This document shows, piece by piece, positions 5,926 through 10,933 of a DNA stretch of 10,933 bases. Positions within the stretch are counted from its first letter, which is position 1; the number at the start of each line of letters is the position of its first letter. Origin of the DNA: Acidobacteriota bacterium. GTDB taxonomy: Bacteria; Acidobacteriota; Terriglobia; Terriglobales; Acidobacteriaceae. The notes under the pieces were generated by a model. That model was not told the origin of the DNA. It saw nothing but the letters and a program-made list of their open reading frames with translations, and ran no database searches. Location of the stretch: positions 1-10,933 of the forward strand of contig JAJZHR010000036.1 of NCBI GenBank assembly GCA_021810815.1. Reading direction: 5' to 3'. Both the position numbers and the translations under genes were made by a program.

Positions 5926-8900
5926 ATGGTTAAACAGATTTTTCACGATCCGCATAGCAAGCGTTGGAAGCGGCTTCGCCGCGTCATGGACGTAGCCATC
6001 GTCCTGTCGACCTTCGTTCTGGTCTTCTTCGCCCTGCGTGTTCTGCGGACGCAGACGCTGCCAGAGCTTCTGCTCTCCACCCCGAAGCGGAACTTCCGGG
6101 CGCTGAAGTCGTCTTCGGACTCGAAGACCAAGTTGCTCCACCACGCGCCGCACCGGCGCACTAGCCGCAAGCCTTCTGAGATTCCCTTCAATACCGGCGA
6201 GGGCCTGCGGGCGGCCTACTACGTGGAGTGGGATCCGGCGAGCTACTCCTCGCTGAAGCAGCACATCAAGCAGATCGATCTGCTCTTCCCGGAGTGGCTC
6301 CACGTTGTCACGCCCGATGGCAAGCTGACCTCCTACACCATCGACAACCGCTCGTATGCGGTGGTCGATAATGGGGGCGTGCATAGCGTGGATCGCGACA
6401 ACAAGGTCGCCCGCACCATCGCAGATGCCCACGAAGACACCGAGATTTTCCCTCTCGTGAACAACTATGACCCCGTGGCCGGCCAGTTTCTGCCTGCTGT
6501 GGGCGACTTCCTGAATAGTCCCGCAAGCACTGCGAATTTCATGCGGCAGGTCGACCGCTTCCTCGCGGCGGACAGCCGCTACCGTGGACTGTCACTCGAC
6601 TTCGAAGACATTCCGGCATCCGCGCAGCCCGCGTACCGCAACCTGATCGGAGCCCTCTATGACGATCTCCATTCCAAGAATCTGCGTCTCTACATCAACG
6701 TCCCTGTGGATGATGACGATTTTGATCTGAGCTTCATGGCGGCGCACAGCGACGGCCTGATGGTGATGAATTACGACCAGCACCAGACCGACTCCGTTCC
6801 GGGGCCTATCGCCGCGCAGGACTGGTTCATCAGCAATCTGAAGCAGGTGATGAAGCTGGTGCCGAAGGAAAAGATCATCTGCTCCATTGGCAACTATGGC
6901 TACGACTGGACCATGCCACTGCCTGCCGACGCTGGATCGAAGAGGCGGAGGCCGCTCACCGCGAAAGAGCTGAAGCTGGAGCAGACTCCCATCAGCGCGG
7001 ACGATGTGTCTCCGCAGGAAGCGTGGCAGATAGCGACGGACACGGACTCTCAGGTGGAGCTGGATCCGAAGTCGCTGAATGCTCACTTCGCCTATGACGA
7101 CATGGACGCGAAGCAGCGCCACCAGATCTGGTTTCTGGACGCGACGACGGCGTTGAATCAGATGAGGGCGGCGCGGCTGCTGGGCATCCAGACCTTCGCG
7201 CTGTGGAGGCTGGGATCCGAAGATAGCTCCATGTGGAGCATCTGGGACAAGCCCGTCACCTCCGATCCGGAGAAGGCCCTCGCACTTGTGCAGCCCGGCC
7301 AGGATGTGGACACCGAAGGTGACGGAGACGTGCTGCGCATTACGCGCAAGCCGCAGCCCGGCCATCGCTCCATCGAAATGGATGACGACGACCAGTTCAT
7401 CGTGAACGAGACGATGGACTCCTACCCGCTCTCCTATACGGTGGAGCAGTATGGCTACCATCCGAAGGAAGTCGCTCTCAGCTTTGACGACGGGCCAGAT
7501 CCCGTGTGGACGCCGAAGATCCTCGACGTGCTGAAGAGCAAGAAGGTGAAGGGGACGTTTTTCGAGATTGGCGAGGTCGCGCAGGACAATGTCAGCGTGA
7601 TGCGGCGGGTCTTCAACGAAGGCCACGAGATCGGCAACCACACCTTCACCCATCCTGACATCAGCGAGGTCTCCCAGCGCCAGCTCGATCTGGAGCTGAA
7701 CCTGACCGAGCGGCTCTTCGCGGCCAAGCTCGGTGTTCAGCCACTCTATTTCCGTCCGCCGTACTCCATTGACCAGGAGCCGGACACCAACGACATGGCA
7801 GCGCCTATTGATCGGATCCAGAGCATGGGATACGTCACCATCGGCGACAAGCTGGACACCAATGACTGGGATGAGCATCCGCGCAAGTCGCCGCAGGAGA
7901 TCACGCAGAGCATCCTGAAGCAGATCGATGAGATGAACTCGAAGCCATGGATGCGCGGCAGCATTATCCTGATGCACGATGGCGGCGGCGACCGCTCCGC
8001 CACCGTGGCTGCGCTACCCGTGCTGATCGACTCGCTGCGCGCCAAGGGTTACACCTTCGTCCCAGTGTCTCAGTTGATTGGCAAGACGCGTGCCGAGGTG
8101 ATGCCGCCGCTCAACAGGAAGCAGCGCTGGCAGGCCCGAGTGGACTCGATCGCCTTCTTCTTCTTCTCCTTTTTCAACCACTTCGTCATCGACGTCTTCT
8201 TTGTCGGCGATGTTTTGATGAGCGCCCGCCTGATCCTGGTCGGCATCTTCGCCGTGATTGATCGCCTGCGCAAACGTCCGAATTTCGCACCTGCGGGATA
8301 TGCTCCGCGCGTTGCCGTGCTGATACCTGCGTACAACGAGGAAACGGTCATTGTCCGAACCATCCGCTCGGTGATGCATTCCGACTACAAGAATCTGCGC
8401 ATCATCGTCATCGACGATGGTTCGACGGACCAGACTTACAACGTCGCGCGCGAAGCCTATCCCGACCAGATTGCCGACGGCACCCTGACCGTGCTGACCA
8501 AGCCCAACGCCGGCAAGGCAGAGGCGCTCAACTTCGCTGTGGCCAACCTGACCGAAGAGATCTACGTCGGCATCGACGCGGACACGGTCATCGCCCACGA
8601 TGCCATTTCGAAGCTCGTCCCCCACTTCGCCAACCCGCGCATTGGCGCTGTGGCAGGGAATGCGAAAGTGGGCAATCGCGTCAACCTGTGGACGCGCTGG
8701 CAGGCGCTGGAATACATCACCAGCCAGAATTTCGAGCGGCGCGCGCTTGATCTGTTCAACGTGGTGACGGTTGTCCCCGGCGCTATCGGAGCATGGCGCA
8801 CGCAGGCGGTTCGCGACGGCGGAGGCTACCCGGTGAACACGGTAGCGGAGGACGCTGACCTCACGATGAACCTGCTTGAGCAGGGCTACTATGCCATCTA

Positions 8901-9474
8901 CGAGGATCGTGCGTACGCATTCACGGAAGCTCCAGTGAACATGAACGGTCTGATGCGGCAGCGCTTCCGCTGGTCCTTCGGCATTCTGCAGGCTGTGTTC
9001 AAGCACAAGAGCGCGTTTGTGCGCCATCGCGCCATGGGACTGTTCGCCTTGCCGAACATGCTTATCTTCCAGATACTGCTGCCGCTGTTCTCGCCGTTCA
9101 TCGACCTCATGTTCCTCGCCGGCGTGGTGCATTACCTGCTGGATCAGCACTTCCATCCCGAGGCCGCCAGCACTGCGAGCTTCTACAAGCTGCTCACCTT
9201 CTTCCTGGCGTTTCTCGTCATCGACTTCCTGGCGTCCGCTCTGGCCTTTGCTCTGGAGCGCAAGCATGAGTCCAGCAAGGGCGATGGCTGGCTGCTGTGG
9301 CACATCTGGATCCAGAGATTCACCTATCGCCAGGTCTTCTCCGTGGTTTTGTTCAAGACGATCAAGCGCGCTATCGATGGTCGCCCGTTCAGTTGGGACA
9401 AACTCGCTCGCACCGCGACCATGTCCGCCACGACCGACAAGATGATGGTAGGCGGCCACGGCGGTTCTTCCTAG
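5926..9474 (+). CDS. Trifunctional membrane protein: GH18-like hydrolase, CE4 (NodB) deacetylase and GT2 glycan synthase
   Basis: The product has 1182 residues, probably making and tailoring an N-acetylglucosamine-type surface polysaccharide. The N terminus is basic (KRWKRLRR), followed by a membrane anchor at about 21-39. Residues about 90-450 are a GH18-like barrel: RGLSLDFED with the putative acid Glu227, VMNYDQH (279-285) and ALWRLGSED (425-433). Residues about 512-715 are a complete NodB/CE4 domain: SFDDGP (Asp521, Asp522), NHTFTH (His572, His576), RPPY (610-613), DTNDW (644-648) and LMHD (His684). Hydrophobic stretches follow at about 742-782. Residues about 795-1025 are a processive GT2 domain: IDDGSTD (829-835), DADT (884-887), EDAD (975-978) and QRFRW (1012-1016). 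About three more helices lie at 1038-1110. The likely model is a periplasmic hydrolase and deacetylase with a cytosolic synthase. Domain precedents are PgaC/PgaB, NodC/NodB and the CE4-GT2 MatB of Streptomyces. The polymer itself is inferred. GGAG precedes the start. Confidence 0.92.
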   Translation: MVKQIFHDPHSKRWKRLRRVMDVAIVLSTFVLVFFALRVLRTQTLPELLLSTPKRNFRALKSSSDSKTKLLHHAPHRRTSRKPSEIPFNTGEGLRAAYYVEWDPASYSSLKQHIKQIDLLFPEWLHVVTPDGKLTSYTIDNRSYAVVDNGGVHSVDRDNKVARTIADAHEDTEIFPLVNNYDPVAGQFLPAVGDFLNSPASTANFMRQVDRFLAADSRYRGLSLDFEDIPASAQPAYRNLIGALYDDLHSKNLRLYINVPVDDDDFDLSFMAAHSDGLMVMNYDQHQTDSVPGPIAAQDWFISNLKQVMKLVPKEKIICSIGNYGYDWTMPLPADAGSKRRRPLTAKELKLEQTPISADDVSPQEAWQIATDTDSQVELDPKSLNAHFAYDDMDAKQRHQIWFLDATTALNQMRAARLLGIQTFALWRLGSEDSSMWSIWDKPVTSDPEKALALVQPGQDVDTEGDGDVLRITRKPQPGHRSIEMDDDDQFIVNETMDSYPLSYTVEQYGYHPKEVALSFDDGPDPVWTPKILDVLKSKKVKGTFFEIGEVAQDNVSVMRRVFNEGHEIGNHTFTHPDISEVSQRQLDLELNLTERLFAAKLGVQPLYFRPPYSIDQEPDTNDMAAPIDRIQSMGYVTIGDKLDTNDWDEHPRKSPQEITQSILKQIDEMNSKPWMRGSIILMHDGGGDRSATVAALPVLIDSLRAKGYTFVPVSQLIGKTRAEVMPPLNRKQRWQARVDSIAFFFFSFFNHFVIDVFFVGDVLMSARLILVGIFAVIDRLRKRPNFAPAGYAPRVAVLIPAYNEETVIVRTIRSVMHSDYKNLRIIVIDDGSTDQTYNVAREAYPDQIADGTLTVLTKPNAGKAEALNFAVANLTEEIYVGIDADTVIAHDAISKLVPHFANPRIGAVAGNAKVGNRVNLWTRWQALEYITSQNFERRALDLFNVVTVVPGAIGAWRTQAVRDGGGYPVNTVAEDADLTMNLLEQGYYAIYEDRAYAFTEAPVNMNGLMRQRFRWSFGILQAVFKHKSAFVRHRAMGLFALPNMLIFQILLPLFSPFIDLMFLAGVVHYLLDQHFHPEAASTASFYKLLTFFLAFLVIDFLASALAFALERKHESSKGDGWLLWHIWIQRFTYRQVFSVVLFKTIKRAIDGRPFSWDKLARTATMSATTDKMMVGGHGGSS

Positions 9475-9576
9475 GCAACAGCGACGGAGCTGCCATGGTT
9501 GCGCTGCCGGTGGTTGAGCATCGGCATCGCTTGGTTCCCGCAGGAGTTGCCATTAAGCGTGTCAATTTCATCGAAT

Positions 9577-9585
9577 TGCTAACAT
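9577..9585 (+). promoter_or_regulatory. Possible extended -10 promoter upstream of the phosphatase
   Basis: TGCTAACAT (TG-n-TAACAT) lies in the 145-bp gap after the synthase fusion and would start transcription near 9592, about 28 nt before ATG 9620. No good -35 is present at standard spacing. A second -10-like hexamer, GATACT (9606-9611), ends 8 nt before the ATG. The rest of the gap (9475-9576) shows no hairpin terminator or other structure I can support. Confidence 0.25.
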
Positions 9586-9619
9586 GGAGCCAGACCTTCG
9601 CCTGCGATACTTGACCTCT

Positions 9620-10933
9620 ATGAAGAACCTTCGCCGTGCCTTTACTCTCTCGCTGTGCCTGCTGCTTGCCTCCTGTGCGATTCCTGCCGCCAACGCCAGC
9701 GCCTACAATGCGAAGCCGAAGCTGGTGGTCATCCTGGTTCTGGACCAGTTCCGCGGCGACTATCTGCCGCGCTATCAGGCCGACTTCAAGACTCCCAATG
9801 GCTTCAACCTGTTCCTCAAGCGTGGCGCGAGCTTCGACGACTGCTACTTCGATTACGCGAACACCATGACCGCGCCCGGCCACTCCACCATCGCCACCGG
9901 AGCCTACACTGATGGGCATGGCATTGCGGAGAACGACTGGTGGGATCTGAGCCGCTCCACCACGCACACATTCAGCTCCGTGGACGACGAGAACTATCAG
10001 TTGGTTGGTGTTCCCGCCGACGGAGCGGGTGAGATGGCTCAGGAGCAGCGCATGGGAGCGTCGCCGCGTAATCTGCTGGCTTCCACTCTGGGCGACGAGG
10101 TGGTGCTCGCCACCAAGGGCGAGTCAAAGCTCTACGGCATCTCCCTCAAGGACCGAGCCGCTATCCTCACCTCTGGCCACGCTTCCAATGGTGCCTTCTG
10201 GATCGACCAGAAGTCGGGGCGCTTCATCACCTCCACCTACTGGATGAGCACGCTGCCAGCCTGGGCCAGTTCCTTCGACGAGGGCGGCCGCATTGCCGAG
10301 GCCTACAAGGAAGCCGGAGTCCCAGCGACAGCGAGCTTCTACAGCAAGGTAGGCCCGACACCCGCTGCCGTGTCGTATGAGCTCGACTTCGCGAAGGCCC
10401 TCATCCAGAACGAAAAGCTTGGTCGCCATGATGTCACCGATGTGCTGACCATCAGCATCTCGTCGACGGATATGCTGGGCCACGCCGTTGGGCCGGATTC
10501 TCCCCGGCAGCGCGCCATGATCGACGCGGTCGATGTGGATCTGAACAACTTCTTCGGATGGCTGGATAAGAACGTGGATGGCGGCCTGCCGAATGTGTGG
10601 GTGGCGTTGACCGGCGACCATGGCGTCGCTCCCTCGCCCTATGCAGCAGCCAAGCTGGGCATGCCGTCCGCCGCGCTCGATATGTCCAGCGTGTACGCTG
10701 CGCTCGATGCTGCCCTCAACCAGCGCTTTACGCCGGGGCAGAAGATTGCCTACATGCTGCGCGGCGGCGAGTTGCCCTATCTCGAAATCGACCCACGCCC
10801 CTTCGAGCGCGCCCATGTGAGCGAGGCGGACGCTGAGCAGGCAGTGGCCGAGGCGCTCGGGCCTGCCCTCGCGACTACTACGATGCCCGTGCCGCAAGGG
10901 CCAAGAGGGTCGCGTCTGCCCCAGCAGCCGCTG
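9620..10933 (+). CDS. PafA-like alkaline phosphatase family protein (3' end outside window)
   Basis: The frame is open from ATG 9620 to the right edge, giving 438 residues, an estimated two-thirds to four-fifths of the family length. It is an exported metallophosphatase of the alkaline phosphatase superfamily that releases phosphate from monoesters outside the cytoplasm. The zinc/nucleophile residues seen are Asp42 (LVLDQFRGD), nucleophile Thr84 in TMTAPGH, Asp284 and His288 (STDMLGH), and Asp333 and His334 (TGDHG). Asn105 in AENDWWD and Lys177/Arg179 in SLKDRAAI match the phosphate-gripping Asn, Lys and Arg of PafA, which favour monoester over diester hydrolysis. The last zinc-binding His lies beyond the window. 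The signal peptide MKNLRRAFTLSLCLLLASC contains a possible lipobox (LASC, Cys19), so it may be a lipoprotein; a signal peptidase I site at ANA-SA is the alternative. An in-frame ATG at 9584 is possible but spoils the signal peptide. The last ~65 bases may contain frame errors. Confidence 0.88.
   Translation, partial: MKNLRRAFTLSLCLLLASCAIPAANASAYNAKPKLVVILVLDQFRGDYLPRYQADFKTPNGFNLFLKRGASFDDCYFDYANTMTAPGHSTIATGAYTDGHGIAENDWWDLSRSTTHTFSSVDDENYQLVGVPADGAGEMAQEQRMGASPRNLLASTLGDEVVLATKGESKLYGISLKDRAAILTSGHASNGAFWIDQKSGRFITSTYWMSTLPAWASSFDEGGRIAEAYKEAGVPATASFYSKVGPTPAAVSYELDFAKALIQNEKLGRHDVTDVLTISISSTDMLGHAVGPDSPRQRAMIDAVDVDLNNFFGWLDKNVDGGLPNVWVALTGDHGVAPSPYAAAKLGMPSAALDMSSVYAALDAALNQRFTPGQKIAYMLRGGELPYLEIDPRPFERAHVSEADAEQAVAEALGPALATTTMPVPQGPRGSRLPQQPL

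Noticed and set aside
6592..9459. Two long minus-strand open frames (461 and 481 codons) opposite the GH18-CE4-GT2 gene
   Set aside because: The plus-strand frame carries all catalytic motifs of three families; the antisense translations are His/Val/Arg-rich with no motif, typical of shadow frames.
9475..9576. Search for an intrinsic terminator after the synthase fusion
   Set aside because: Only short imperfect repeats (e.g. GCAAC/GTTGC with a 21-nt loop) were found and no T-tract, so no terminator is called.

Overview
The window is a GC-rich chromosomal segment of a Gram-negative bacterium. The gene set is a LolA-like periplasmic carrier, an outer-envelope glycan synthase fusion, a PafA-like secreted phosphatase and a GT39-type membrane glycosyltransferase. 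This set and the protein style recall Acidobacteriota (Terriglobales, e.g. Granulicella/Terriglobus relatives). That assignment is an inference from memory of similar proteins, not a database result. No mobile elements, CRISPR arrays, tRNA or rRNA genes were seen, and the window reads as an ordinary chromosomal housekeeping-plus-envelope region.

Left part (1-1793): the 3' end of a LuxR/NarL-type response regulator (+) converges on a full-length RocA/PruA-type 1-pyrroline-5-carboxylate dehydrogenase (-). A near-perfect inverted repeat in the 36 bp between them looks like a shared, bidirectional terminator. The dehydrogenase is divergent from serS (seryl-tRNA synthetase). serS is followed closely on the same strand by a small single-span membrane protein of unknown function and a LolA-like exported protein, probably as an operon (1899-4402).

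Middle part (4410-5843): a multi-span GT39/PMT-family glycosyltransferase (-) converges on the LolA-like gene with only 7 bp between stop codons. It is divergent from the most striking gene of the window.

Right part (5926-10933): a 1182-residue protein joins a GH18-like hydrolase domain, a complete NodB/CE4 polysaccharide deacetylase domain and a processive GT2 synthase domain with membrane helices. It amounts to a one-polypeptide version of the synthase, deacetylase and hydrolase activities that PNAG (PgaC/PgaB) and Nod-factor (NodC/NodB) systems keep on separate chains. It is followed by the 5' two-thirds or so of a PafA-like alkaline phosphatase, cut by the right edge. That reading frame looks disturbed in the last ~65 bases.

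Several first-in-transcript genes lack a Shine-Dalgarno sequence and carry a -10-like hexamer only 8-10 nt upstream of the start codon. This suggests leaderless transcripts may be common here. It is an inference from a few sites only.
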